The notes beneath the pieces are model-generated. The model was given only the letters and a program-made list of their open reading frames with translations. It did no database searches and was not told where the DNA came from. This document shows positions 1 through 10,911 of a DNA stretch of 64,000 nt, piece by piece. A program made the position numbers and the translations under genes. Within the stretch, counting starts at the first letter, position 1. Each line of letters begins with the position of its first letter. The stretch comes from Microstegium vimineum. Its lineage: Eukaryota; Streptophyta; Magnoliopsida; Poales; Poaceae. Location of the stretch: NCBI GenBank assembly GCA_022036555.1, contig CM039119.1:4526001-4590000 (forward strand). Direction: 5' to 3'.

Positions 1-1222
1 TTTTGGTGACATGACAACATATTTAGGAAACTAATGAGACTTTGTGAGTATGACAAGCAGATTAAACTTAAGGAGGTTGATGAACAGGTTGGCAGACCCC
101 TCCAATTACAAAAGTGCATGGCAACAAGCTCAAAGGGTTTAAATTCTTTTATACTTTGAATTTGAGTTAGGTATGTCGTACTATTAAGAGGAATTCAACA
201 CACATGCCAACAAGTGAACCAAATGCATCTATCCTTTTACATCACACCTCCACATATAAAGAGGGCAAATCAGCCAGCTTATTGAAGATCAAATCCTTGT
301 TGTTCTGCCCAGGCCGGCAGTAGCGGGCAGGCCGGCAGTGCCGGGCTACAGGCCGGCAGTGGGCACTGCCGCGACTTGTTCAGCCAGTGGGCAGTGAGGA
401 GGTATTTCATACCCCCTCACTCACCCCAACGGATAGTTCTGCCATTCACTCATTCTTACTTCGCAAGAACAGAAAGAGAAGCCTCTCTCTTGCTCTCCCT
501 TCTCCCTTGGTGCTCATCCACTCTCCTCCATTGATTTCCAACCATTCTTTGAGAGATTGAGCCTCCAAGCTTTGAGAAGAAGCTTCTCCCTCGGATATTC
601 ACTCCTACAAGAATTTGGTTTGCGTGGTGGCCGGCGGTTTGAGTTCTTTACTCTTGGAGCTTTGCTCCTAGCTGGCTAGAGGTTGCCCTTGAGCTTGCCT
701 CCTTCGTGTGGCAGCTTAGAGAAGTTTGTATCACCCATTTATTTGCTAATACACTTCTCTCATCTCAAGGGTTCATTCCCTTGACTTGAGACCGAGGAAA
801 GAGCTAGCCTTTGTGGTGAGCTTGAGCCTTGTGTGGCGCACCTCAACAACGTGGACGTAGGCAAGCCTTGGTGGTGAGCTGAACCACGGGTCAAAGCTTG
901 TGTCACCGTGTGTTTGTTACTTTTACTTTCATATATCTTGTGTGCAAGGTGATTTCTAGGGTTTGGACCCGATCTACTCGGTGGGTGTGTTGCTACCACT
1001 TTCAGGTGGTGCTAGAGGTTCTCCACACCTCTAGGAAGGTTTCTATTCGAGCACAATTTACATTAAGCATTTACATTTTGAATTGTGTTGCATTCTGTTC
1101 TGGTGACCAGCACTGCTGCCCAGAGACGAGCAGTGTCGTCCTTGGTCTGACAGCAAGTGTTCAAGTTTTTGAAACATGCCTATTCACCCCCCCCCCCCCT
1201 CTAGGCTAATCAGGTCCTTACA
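1..1222 (+). mobile_element. Copia-type LTR, 3' part
   Basis: The stretch ends in a C-run followed by ctaggctaatcaggtcc and ttaca, and its last 260 bases reappear in reverse orientation at 7730-8012, so it is a dispersed repeat. TG..CA-type ending at 1222 suits an LTR end. Positions 305-375 contain several GC-rich ggcagt/gccggc direct and inverted repeats. No coding domain is visible; short open frames here are not credible genes. The left boundary is not resolved and may lie outside the window. Assignment to Copia is by remembered resemblance to grass LTRs and is uncertain. Confidence 0.6.
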
Positions 1223-1743
1223 GATATTACCTTGGCATATCCACAGGGACCTATATGGGCCTCCCGACCAGGAGGTGGGTCGACCCACAAGACGTAGACA
1301 TGCAACACACGACGTGCACCGCACGAATAGTACCATACTGGCTACTTTACTTGTAACTCTTTCCCTTCGGCATATATAAGGAGGGACAGGGGACCCCCCC
1401 CCCCCAAAACACAATCTCATAGACACAAACGATCCCCTAGATCTCATCTACGGATCTTGTAATCTAGTACTCATATCAATCCAACCACCAAAACACAGGA
1501 CGTAGGGTATTACGGTGATTTGCCGGCCCGAACCTGTCTAAATCGTCGTGTCTACGCTCTCTGTGTTACGCTTGATCGTCGTCGCCACACCTCCGCCTAC
1601 AATCTACTACCGTGGGGTACCCCCTAGGTAGACTGCAACGCATATTTCGTCGACAATTGGCGCGCCAGGTAGGGGGTGTGTGCAACAACGTCATGGCTCG
1701 TCAAGCGATCATCTTCCCCGAATTCGTTTAGAGGAGTTTAGAC
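1223..1743 (+). mobile_element. Gypsy LTR 3' end with primer-binding site
   Basis: A TATA-like signal (tatataagg, about 1372-1380) is followed by a C-run, an R-U5-like stretch and an LTR end at about 1655 (cgtcgaca). Immediately after comes ttggcgcgccaggtagggg (about 1657-1675), which has the look of a primer-binding site. The first bases of an internal region follow and are cut off at about 1743, where another repeat starts. No gag or pol is present, so this is a fragment. Confidence 0.6.
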
Positions 1744-1950
1744 ATGTCCGTATCTGAGTCCGAAAATTAACATCCGATACCGTATCCGTGTCCGAATACT
1801 AAAATCAGTATATTTATGATGTCGATATCTAATCGTATCCTATCCGACATTTCTGATACTATTCGTATTCGAATCCGAATCCGAACAGAAATATGAAAAC
1901 AAATACAATATCAGCGATATCCGTTCGTTTCCGATCCATTTTCATCCTTA
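1744..1950. mobile_element. hAT-like non-autonomous element
   Basis: The segment is built from degenerate repeats of tccgtatccg / ccgaatccgaatccga and ends with ttccgatccattttcatcctta. This composition is known from terminal and subterminal regions of grass hAT-type MITEs, where the reverse complement begins with a tagggatgaaaa-like terminus. I cannot define both termini or a duplication, so family and limits are tentative. Confidence 0.45.
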
Positions 1951-2127
1951 CAGCTTATTACTCCTACATAGCTATATTTACGTCACCACTTTAGCCCACT
2001 TGTCCTCACAGTCACATACTGTCCGCTGTCTGCAATTCCTCACACTTCGTTTGAATTTACTTAGCCTACTCTATAGGATACTGAAGTACTATCCAAAGTT
2101 CACTTCACTAACAACAGCTACTTGTAT

Positions 2128-4463
2128 TCAATCATTTCTTCTCCAGATCCTCTCCTTTGCGGCCCTGACGTTTTCCTGCAGATCAATATACTTCTCAGCT
2201 GAGGTTTCTGAGAAGGCTTCGAGCTTCTCTATGAATTTCTAACAGACTCGGGTGCAGTGCAGATCAACGGGGGCATGAGTTGCTCCGCCTGTTTCACCAT
2301 TTGGCACCTTCTCTTTGTGAGGAATGGATCGGTTTATGTCTGCAATGAGAACTTCGATGGCTTCTTCTAAGTCTGTGGTTGGTAAATCATCGAGAAGCTT
2401 TATCCACATTTCGCAGGTTGTAAAGATTGGAGCCACAGGAGTCCCTGTTAGCGAAGTATCAACAACTTTCCGGTTCCTGGAAACCTTCCTCCTCTTCAGG
2501 GGTTTCATGCATTTGTGCAACCGCATGATTAGGCTGCAGAGGTACGCCTTGTGGGATGCCATCCAGTTCTGGAAGTTGGAACATAATTTTCTTAGCTCAA
2601 CCGATAGAAGAAATCCAGCCTCGCATTGAGATTCTGACTGAAATGATACTTTCAGGTCGCAGCTTCTGGATGCTGACTTGATTATCCCACATTGGCACTG
2701 ATGAAACTGAAGCATTGTAGCCCACATCCTAGTGAAACTGCAGGAAGAAGAGATTCTCCATCAGATGAGCACAGCAACCAGTATATAAACACATAAATAA
2801 ATGCACATTGCCTATTGAGATAGTGCACGTTCTATTAAGACATCTTGTTATGACGCCTTGCACATCTATGTACCGTGCTAATGCACAGGAATAGCATGTT
2901 TTTGCATGTACTGATAGGGAAAGATATAGACAGACATACCATCCAATTAGTTCATCCAGCCGTGGTTGAAGATATTTATCTCTTACATCTGGAATGCAGG
3001 TCCTTCAAAGAAGCACAGGTAAAATCAATGTCAATTTGATTTCCCCCTCTTGATTCCTGGTGCCTCAGTTTCTTGCATCTCTCATCATACCTCCTGCAGA
3101 TGGTGATGCTAGCCTGAAAGCAGAACAAGACAGATTACTTCTAGGTATCTCAAATACTGATTCTGGAACACAGAAAAATCGATTACTACTGTACAAAATG
3201 GAGCCACTACCTTAACTTCATCACAAAGTTTGCTCTCTCATGCAAACAACCTATCAAGTGTGGAGATATGGCTGCCAACATTATTCCCAAGAGAATTTAT
3301 AGATGGTGACAATTGTGAAGACACTGATCTATGCAGCTAAGGTTCTTTATCTCGGCTTGAGAAGGAGGCCAAGTTTTCTATTCCATAGTAGAAACCAAAA
3401 TGCTAATAGCTGAAATAAATGTAGAATGCCAAAGGATGTTGGGTTCGGTTGGTTACCCCAATCAAACCTGGCACTCCGGCGGCACCCCCCAGGTCATGGG
3501 TTCGATTCTCAAAGGGAGCGAATTTAGCCTGGGGGTCAAAAAATCCCCTCGCCAGTCCCCGTATGCCAAAGCACTGTTGGAGCGGCCCACGGCCTGTGGC
3601 GACAGCCAGCCCAGGTTAGGTCCCCTTCGGGGTGCTGCTCACAGCGTCCGGGCGGGGCTAGGGTTCGGGGGTCTTCCGGGGCCAGGGGGACCTTATCCTC
3701 TGCTTAATGAGATATCGGAGGGGTGTCACCCCCACCTGGCCTCGTTTTTTTTTAAAATAAATGTAGAATGATATCACATTACTATTACTCCCTAAAAAAA
3801 ACCTTTTGCATTTATATTTGTAACACAGGATGAAGATCTTCCAATCACTGTCCATAGGCAGTAAGGTAGAGCATCTGGTGAAGATCTTCCAATCACTGTC
3901 CTCTCTTTTTTTAGAGTTGTCCCTAAAAGCATAAGTACTATGTGAAGCAATATTTTCTGAAGCGTGTTGTGACGGTGAGTGATTATTATCAACAAGCACA
4001 TCATTCCGGTTCTTGAACACCCACACCCTAGTTTCAGTGGATGGATTGTCAAAGTCACCTTTTGGCTCTGCAAAATCAGCATCTCCCTTGTCGTGCTCAG
4101 GGATCCCTTCCTCTCGGAGGCTCCTTAAACCATCAACACTTTCAAAATTCTGGCTGACCTCTCTAGCATCAGGGACTGAAGATTGAGCAGTTACTTTAGC
4201 AGGTGCTGTCATGGAGTTCCTCCCAGCACTCATATGATTGACGTGCAAAAGAGGTGGTGAAACATTTGAGATTGACTCTTTCAGCACTTCAGGTTCAAAA
4301 CATTTCCTCAGAAGAGAACAGTTTCTCTCAGCGACATAATATAAGCACGGTGAGAAGCTGCAAGTGCACATCTTCCATCTAGTGCTTCTCAAACAAAACG
4401 CTTCCTCTCTTGGCATAGCACAAGGACCTTGGCATCTTCAAGCTTAGAAGGTGCCACTCCCAT
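2128..4463 (-). pseudogene. DUF630/DUF632 protein pseudogene
   Basis: Reading leftward from an ATG at 4461-4463, the start MGVAPSKLEDAK followed by a VLCQERKRFV block and EALDGRCALAASH matches the N-terminal DUF630 module (Met-Gly start, possible N-myristoylation). A REEGIPE-like linker motif follows near 4100. DUF632 pieces lie at about 3210-3300 (STLDRLF..KLCDEVK), 2950-3115 (KKLRHQES, then DKYLQPRLDELIG) and 2128-2727 (MLQFHQCQCGII, NWMASHKAYL). Known family members are plant bZIP-like, coiled-coil, membrane-associated proteins of ill-defined function. It is broken: TGA at 4389-4391 in DUF630, a frameshift soon after, TGA at 3238-3240 where the family has a conserved Trp, a frameshift or lost segment near 2975, and TAG at 2239-2241. 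A SINE sits in the middle, and a 24-base block is tandemly repeated at about 3831-3901. Confidence 0.85.
3429..3754 (+). mobile_element. tRNA-derived SINE with 16-bp TSD
   Basis: A 326-bp insertion is bounded by a perfect direct repeat aaataaatgtagaatg at 3413-3428 and 3755-3770. It contains a polymerase III B-box-like sequence ggttcgattct at 3499-3509 and ends in a short T-run (about 3745-3753), as grass T-tailed SINEs do. It has no coding capacity. It splits the DUF630/DUF632 pseudogene, so it arrived after that gene or gene copy formed. The perfect duplication implies a fairly recent insertion. Confidence 0.88.
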
Positions 4464-5280
4464 TTTGAAGAGCAACAACACTCAGAGCCTGATGAACAAT
4501 ACTTGGACTTGCCAATTTGGGGCCATCAACTGACAATTTGCAAGTAGTGTCTGTGTGATGTGGCTTTTTGTTTCTGATGCTGCAAGACTGCAATAGTATG
4601 GAATCTTCCCAGTTAGACCATATACTAAATTTATAACTATCTGACTTTTCTTCTTAATAAGAAGAAAACAAAATCCACCCGAAATGGATCACTTCACCTT
4701 CACCAATCCATTCCATTTTACTATAGTTGCATCCAGTAACTATGTTTCATAAACTTTACAGAAAAGGCACAAAATCGGACACCATCTTTCCATAAAAGAA
4801 TAACAGACATAAAGTTAACTGTACACATTTAAGTAGTAGTATAGCAAACTGTCTGATTGAAAATGGGCATAGTCGATGATGAAAAAAAAGGTCTCCTTTA
4901 ATAAATTTGGTTTGTCTTGCATCACTAAACATCCTCATGATCTGTTATAAAAAAACATCCTCATGATATGTAAGTGTGTTCTCGAAAAAAAAATGATATG
5001 TGCATGATTATAGCTATAGGTGCCTCGGTGGTTGATGGAATTCTGTACCAAATCAGCCCAAAAACGACACTATTGCTTGCTCTATTGAAAAGAAAAACAG
5101 ATCATTACATAATTACATTGCTGGCTACCAAATTCGACCAAGGTTACTCTATATGAGCTGTAGACCTGTAGTTGTCGTTTGTGTGGAGAGAAGATGCACA
5201 CCACATCACTCATGATAAAATCGATGGCTAGACGGCCAGTAGTGTAAGTACACGCAGTTCACCCAAAACAATTTTTCGGG
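4464..5280. other. AT-rich spacer, nothing recognised
   Basis: No convincing open frame, RNA gene or terminal repeat is visible. A short local repeat (aaaaaaacatcctcatgat / catcctcatgatatg) lies near 4930-4975. The segment precedes the 5' end of the DUF630/DUF632 copy and could contain its former promoter, but no TATA element can be placed with confidence. Confidence 0.4.
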
Positions 5281-5721
5281 GATAAATTAAAAATCACCTT
5301 GTTCTACAGCGACTTGGAGCGGGAAGGAACCTTCTATGCGGCGCGAAATCCCCAGGGGACGGTGCCGTCGCCTCCGCTCCCGACCGACTGCTCCCCACCG
5401 CCACGGAAGGCAAAGCAGGGGAGGCGGAAATGGAAAGGGGGCGCCACCGCCACGCGCGGAGAGCGAGGGCAGGGAAGGCGCCACGCCATTGCCGTTGGGC
5501 TACGGAGGGAGCAGAGCGCCGACGGCGACCCCCGTCCGCGTCCCTCTCCTGCTCGTCCTTGGGAGCCTGTCCTCGTCCCTGGTGGGCTCCGCCAGCCGGA
5601 TCGCATATGTGAGGCCCATTCGAGTGGAAACGGGCCGGCACATTGGAGAAGACGAAGGCCGAGAGCCCACCTGAACCACGCTCCCCACGGGCCCACCAAC
5701 CCCGCAATCAGTACTGAATGA
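5281..5721. other. GC-rich CpG island, unrecognised
   Basis: This 440-bp island is very GC-rich inside AT-rich surroundings and is open in several frames on both strands, which is what high GC content alone produces. None of the translations (up to about 140 residues, Arg/Pro/Gly-rich) resembles a family I know. It may be the first exon and promoter of a lost gene or a captured gene fragment, since it lies between two decayed gene pieces. No function is proposed. Confidence 0.35.
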
Positions 5722-6253
5722 AATAGCTCAGAAGTTAGAGCAAAGAGTTGCCAGTATAGTTATCAGTAGCAAACATTCCTATTTCCCAGTAGTATGAAGA
5801 TATTGCCTTCATTCTTGTACCAGATTCAGTAAAATACTAGCAACCTCTATTCTTGTACAGTACATAACATTATTGCCAGCTTGTTGGTTTTGATCCACAT
5901 TCTAACAGAGTCATACTAAGCCTGTACGTAGTATGGATAGAAGAACATAAGAACAGGAACACAAATACATGGAAGCACTACTGGATACTGAATGTTTAGA
6001 TAGTACTCTGGATTTTCTTAACAGCGTTCCACCTGTCATTAGAAACAAAACCTTTGGAAACATACAATAATCACCTGGATGATGCACGTTTAACCAGATA
6101 GGTATGAAGTTAGAGGCAAAGATGTTGTGGTTCTGTGATTTAGAATTCCATTGGTAGACACCCTAAAAGTATAAGACATACCAAGTTAACATCATAATGT
6201 CGTTAATAACAGTTTGGAAGATCATAGCATAATTCTTTTTTCTTCATAGGCAC
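5722..6253. other. spacer, nothing recognised
   Basis: AT-rich sequence directly downstream, in the minus-strand sense, of the last recognisable trehalase exon. The C-terminal trehalase exons expected here, including the QWDYPNGW-type signature of the family, are not found. Confidence 0.4.
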
Positions 6254-7359
6254 CTGGCATTTGACATCAATAGGAAGCCAGTAGTCAAGCCACTGCTCCA
6301 TGTCAGAGTTCCACAAAATTGAGTCAACTGCAATTCGACGTGCTTTTGCAGCCTCAGAGAATTCTTTTGAGCTTGTGTATTCTCCTGTAAGCTCAGCAAA
6401 GAATTCAATGTCCCGTTCCATCTGTGTTGCAGAAAAAGGTTTGCATTGTTAGATTGATTTGAAAGCCTCAAGGGTTAGGTTATCCTTGATTCTTTGAAAA
6501 TTATGGTTTTTGTTGTTAAAAGGTAAACAATCATTGGTTTAAATAAGTTAATGATTTTTTTTCCCAAGAACGCACCTGCCATTGGGAACACACTAACAAG
6601 CAAGTAAAGTGCATATATGAATCCGTCAACTTCCGAAGTTGAACACATTACATACAAAGGTTTGTATTATTGTTTTTGAGGACTGAACAGTTAGTATCCT
6701 TGCCTAAGAAAAAACTAAATTTGTCAAAGAAAATAAATTAATATTGATTTTGATCAGTTAACAACATTTTGTATGAAGAACACTCCTAGTTGTAGATCTG
6801 AGCAAATACTATTGTTTATGTTGAGTACATATTATTTTTTGGACATTTATCAGAGCCATCCATACTATATAACCTACCTTGTACATGAACGTATTTAAGT
6901 CCACTGGTATGATAAATGTTGTTGCCAATGTTGTCATGTCAGGAGGATTTCTGTAAAAGCAGAACAATAAATCACTAGAGCATGATGTTGGACATATTGC
7001 ACTGTCTGCTGCACATCCGAACCTCATCCATCGTGAGCTGAAATCCCATCCTGATTCTGCTGCTGAAGCAACTTGGTGGTAGAACTTTTTCTTGTTAGCT
7101 GCAGAGGCAAGTGCTGAGGCCATTTGCTCATCCTGAAATAGGGCATTTCCAAAATTCTCAGATAACCCTTGATGGTGGTAAGTTCTTAAAAAATAACAGG
7201 CTCATTCATAACAAACTCAAAAAGTTAGCAACATTTAACCAATAGTTGGAGGTTTTACGGTGGTTGCAGATTCTGGCCTAGGTTTGTCCCATGAAGCTTG
7301 ATACCTAGTCAAGTTATGTATTCGTCCATGATTATCCCTTATCGCTACTCTGTGGACAT
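6254..7359 (-). pseudogene. Trehalase (GH37) internal fragment
   Basis: Four minus-strand blocks read in one frame through proper splice sites: 7259-7359 (HRVAIRDNHGRIHNLTRYQ, WDKPRPESA), 7023-7132 (KKKFYHQVASAAESGWDFSSRW), 6878-6950 (DMTTLATTFIIPVDLNTFMYK) and 6254-6421 (a FFAELTGEY block, SILWNSDMEQWLDYWL). These match the middle of plant trehalase, which hydrolyses trehalose to two glucoses. The SGWDFSSRW motif carries the Asp proposed as catalytic acid in GH37. The N-terminal third with the PGGRF-type signature and the C-terminal part with the catalytic base are absent. About 150 residues of a 550-600 residue enzyme remain, so activity is not expected. The missing ends but clean exons suggest a captured or recently truncated copy rather than slow decay. 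Confidence 0.85.
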
Positions 7360-7729
7360 CTGAATAACAAATTCATTATAAACATAGGTGTGGTTCCAGC
7401 TAGATTCTGAATAAAATTGCTAATAATGGATGTTTGTTTCCACTGTTGACGTATATAAAGATTCAAAATAAACCTGACATCCAGAAGCTATGCTCCTTTA
7501 GCAGAGAAGGAAATGCTTTATTCACCAAGGATAAATCCCCAGTTGCTTTGTATATCTCAAAAACCATGGAGCTTAGAAGTGGTGGTTGGCTGCAAAGAAA
7601 AATCAGACTGTATTGCCTCAAGAGAACTGCATGCTTCTACAAATTGTATATTCTGGTTTTTTAGGATTTTGTATCACTGATGTGAAAACTTCTATTGTTT
7701 GTGACTTGTGGAACGGTGTCAATTTGAAT
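7360..7729. other. spacer, no further trehalase exon seen
   Basis: Upstream of the first retained trehalase exon in the minus-strand sense. I looked for the preceding trehalase exons and found none. The short plus-strand open frame at 7434-7664 has no recognisable domain. Confidence 0.4.
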
Positions 7730-8012
7730 TGTAAGGACCTGATTAGCCTAGAGGGGGGGTGAATAGGCCTGTTTAAAACAAATCTCACAACTTGTTGTTA
7801 GCTCAGGCGCGGCACTGCCGGCCTTGACCCCGGCACTGCCGCGGGTGCCTGACACTGCTGCTCTCTGGGGCGGCAGTGCTGGTCACTTGGACAGACCTAA
7901 GCACAATTCAAAATCTGAGATGTAAATGTAAATTATGTTTGAATCAAAACCTTCCTAGAGGTGTAGTGAACCTCTAGCACCACTTGAAAGTAGTAGCAAC
8001 ACACCCACCGAG
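7730..8012 (-). mobile_element. Copia-type LTR fragment, inverted copy
   Basis: Starts tgtaaggacctgattagcc at 7730 and is the reverse complement, with divergence, of the end of the LTR at about 960-1222, including the G-run, the ggcagtgc-rich island and the cctctagcaccac block. It stops abruptly at about 8012 where a LINE sequence begins. Only the LTR 3' end is present. Confidence 0.65.
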
Positions 8013-8775
8013 ATAATTTAGGGATTAGAAGAAAAGTTGATGACCCTTCTTGCCTGTTTTGTTGTGAGATAGAATTTGTGAACCATCTTTTTTTCGATTG
8101 TGTAGTTGCTAAGCAACTATGGTCTCATATTTCTGAGGTTTTAGATAGACATGTGGGTGCAGACTTTCTGTCAATAGGTCAAATGTGGCTTAGCAATAAA
8201 CGGTTTTTAGTAGATAATATGTTTTGTGCTGCAGTCCTGTGGGGACTTTGGAAACTAAGGAATGATATGTGTTTTCAGGGTCTAGTCTGGAGAAGTGTTC
8301 TGTCACTGCTTTGCCTAATTCTGGGCATGCTAAAAAACTGGATTCTACTGTGCCCAATCGAGAAGAGGCCGGAGTTTACCTTAAAGATGGAAAGACTCAG
8401 GTTGATTGCAACCAGCCATCCAAGACTGCTGGGTTGAATCAAGATGAGGATGCTTGGAAGTTGCTAATGCTCAAGTCAGCACTGGACTGGAAACAGAAGG
8501 TACTCCCGGAAGGAGTTGAAGGTCGTCTGGTAGATGCTTCAGAGGATTTACAGGATTCAAATGGGAAGTGGATTAGCTTTCTGAAGTTGGGTGAGGCTTG
8601 GAACATGTAATCGATCTTTGTAGTAGCTCCTTGTCGCTTGTGTCCTGTAAGGGTAGTCTTTGCTGTTGCCCAGTCTGGCTGTCTATTGTGTCCTGGAGTT
8701 TGAACTATGCTGAACCTGTTACATTGGCTCTTGTTATAATACAATGGCCGGGGCATGTCTGCCCTTGAACTCTAA
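8013..8775 (+). mobile_element. LINE 3' end (zf-RVT region)
   Basis: Translation in the 8078 frame gives EFVNHLFFDCVVAKQLW and VLWGLWKLRNDMCFQG, the zinc-binding (zf-RVT) and following region at the C-terminus of plant LINE ORF2. The Cys-Cys-His-Cys spacing is recognisable around 8060-8110. The frame then shifts and the element runs to an A-rich tail at about 8767-8775. The endonuclease and reverse transcriptase parts are missing, so it is a strongly 5'-truncated and frameshifted LINE copy. Confidence 0.75.
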
Positions 8776-8940
8776 AAAAAAACTTTAGAGCACTTTACAA
8801 CATTTTTATGTCTAATAATATGTCTAATAAAGCTCTAAGGTGAGATGACCTAAACTTTAGAGCTAACTTTAGACCACCTGTTTGGAGCTTTAGCTCTAAA
8901 GTTTAGAGGGGAGAATCCAAATAGGCCCTTAGTATTATTG
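8776..8940. mobile_element. Tourist-like MITE, left end lost
   Basis: Contains dense ctctaaagttta / actttagagc inverted repeats and ends ggagaatccaaatagg-ccc, the typical end of a large grass PIF/Harbinger MITE family (complement gggcctatttggattc). The left terminus is not seen and the element abuts the LINE A-tail, so it is truncated or was invaded. Confidence 0.55.
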
Positions 8941-10308
8941 CCAGAGAATAATTTGTGGCAGATACCCTATATATTTGTAATGGACTAAATAAGAATGTAT
9001 TTTCTGAGAGACGAATTTGGTGCAAATAAAACAAGCATAATATTTATTTGTTCTATTGGAGTTGATGCACTTATTTAGATATATATATATATATATAAGT
9101 AAAAACAATGCTCATTTCCGAAAGATTATATCCCAACAAGGGAATAAGTTGATCCAATTATATATTCTCCTCTCATTTTTTTGTGATTTTCTTTTAAAAA
9201 TGTACATGGGTAATAATTTTTATGAAAACATTTAATTAAAAAAATAGTACTACATTCAAGATGAGGCCTTTTGCGCCCCCCCCCCCCCCCCCACCCCCAA
9301 ACCACCTTTTTTCTTCTATTTTTTTTTTGTCATGAGAAAAGAAAAAAAAACTTACGGCAAAGCCTGTTTCTTATAGAATGCAAAGCTAAGCCTTCAACGA
9401 CTATTCTCTGATGTGCCATATATATTCTGCATCTCTGTGTTGAAGTTTCAATTATGCGGTACATCAATACAAAAAAGCAAGGTTTTAAATCTCTGGCTAT
9501 AGCTTTCGCTATCTATGGCTATATAGCTTCCGCTATCTCTGGCTATAACTTTTTGAGAAGAATTTAGCTAAGTTTTTGCATGTACAAGTTAGCCCGTAGC
9601 TGCCGCTAGCTATAGCCTGTTTTGGATATAAAAAGCTAAAGGACCTAAACACAGCTGTTTATAATTAAAACACTGCAAAAAAGTATATATACGAGGATTT
9701 CTTCTTTTCTTCCAAGGCAAAACAATATATACTCATTATTTCGGATTATATTTTGCATAATATCGTCGTCAACACGTCTATTAGTTCAGTATATATCTGG
9801 GTCTTAATTATTAGGATTTATCTGTGTATTATTCCAAGCCGCTGTGAAGGTGAAGCTAGTGTATGTACCACTTGATTACTACAGTAGAATATAATTTGCC
9901 AGATGATAATAATATATATGCTTGGCGGACAGATAAAACCGTAATGTCTTTAGCTGTCGTCGTACAATTAACCTGAGACTGATCGAGAGAAAAGAAAACA
10001 TGCATGTCTCAACTTGTCAAACAAAGGTCAGAGATCGAGATTCATAACTCAGCATGCATGAGGCATGACCGCATGAGTTGAGTGGTGTCCATTATCTTGC
10101 GTCATGTGCAGAGAGTACGGTGGTTCCAGCTACAATAATAAGGTGACCTATAAATGAACCAAACACCTCGAAGAGCAGCCAGCCACTACGTATCTGCCTG
10201 CCCATGCTAGCTTTGCATTGGAAGCTAGGCCACCAACCATCTCTATACTATTCCCAACTGGCTGGCGAAACACGTACAGTACGTGCTCAGCTTCGGAACG
10301 ATCGAAGC
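8941..10308. other. AT-rich spacer with simple repeats and a repeat fragment
   Basis: No gene is seen. It holds a TA microsatellite at about 9078-9098, a C-run at about 9277-9291, and at about 9480-9620 a diverged repeat rich in ctatagct/agctatag, probably a transposon remnant. The last 150 bases form the upstream region of the proline-rich gene at 10429. Confidence 0.45.
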
Positions 10309-10315
10309 TATAAAA
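10309..10315 (+). promoter_or_regulatory. TATA box of first proline-rich gene
   Basis: tataaaa lies 114 bases before the ATG at 10429. About 20 bases on, ccatgtcttttcatc follows; the second gene has the near-identical ccatgtctttgcatc at the same distance from its own TATA box, which supports both assignments. Confidence 0.6.
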
Positions 10316-10428
10316 TTCCCGGCACTTCTCCATGTCTTTTCATCGATCTCCATCGCAAGCAAGCGCCTTCAGTTTCTAGCTATAGCTGCTGATCGAGCAC
10401 TTCTGCTAGCTAGCTAGTAGCCATATAT

Positions 10429-10911
10429 ATGGCTTCCGCCGCCTCGTCTCTCCTCGCCACGGCGCTCGTGATGATGGCGCTCATGCTCGGCGGTAGCCAC
10501 GCCGCGCGGCATCTCGCCGACACGACGACGACAGCCCCGGCCGCTGCTCCTGCTCCTGCCGCCGCCGTCCCGGGCATTCCTGCCGTACCGAAGCCGCCGG
10601 TCGTGCCGACGACGGTGCCCGCGGCCACCATTCCACCGCTGCCCACCGTGCCGACGACGACGGTGCCTGCGGTGGGCGCCGTGCCACCGATCCCCGCGTT
10701 GCCCAAGATCCCCGCGGTGCCCACCGTGCCCGCCGTGCCCACAGTGCCGAACACCGCCGCGCTGCCCCCTGTCGCCATGCCGGCTGTACCCACCACCGTG
10801 CCAAAGCTGACGCTGCCGCCGATGCCCGCCGTGCCTAAGCTGACACTGCCGCCGATGCCCTCCATCCCGGGCGTGCCCATGCCGTCCGTGGCGTCGCCTC
10901 CTTCGGCATAA
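10429..10911 (+). CDS. Secreted Val/Pro-rich cell-wall-like protein
   Basis: The 160-residue product starts with a clear signal peptide (MASAASSLLATALVMMALMLGGSHA, cleavage likely after Ala-25 or so), then a conserved ARHLADT stretch and an Ala/Pro linker. The rest is low-complexity repeats of the VPxVP / LPPMPxVP type ending in PSIPGVPMPS and PPSA. Such composition is typical of proline-rich proteins of the plant extracellular matrix (PELPK/PRP-like). It has no Cys-rich or enzymatic domain. Single exon; start chosen because it begins the signal peptide and no upstream ATG fits. It is the paralogue of the gene at 13481, same strand. Exact family name is uncertain. Confidence 0.82.
   Translation: MASAASSLLATALVMMALMLGGSHAARHLADTTTTAPAAAPAPAAAVPGIPAVPKPPVVPTTVPAATIPPLPTVPTTTVPAVGAVPPIPALPKIPAVPTVPAVPTVPNTAALPPVAMPAVPTTVPKLTLPPMPAVPKLTLPPMPSIPGVPMPSVASPPSA

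Noticed and set aside
760..1447. Several overlapping open frames on both strands
   Set aside because: They lie in LTR sequence that recurs elsewhere in the window and show no domain or codon bias.
5287..5721. Six or more long overlapping frames in the GC-rich island
   Set aside because: All frames open at once because of base composition; no translation resembles a protein family.
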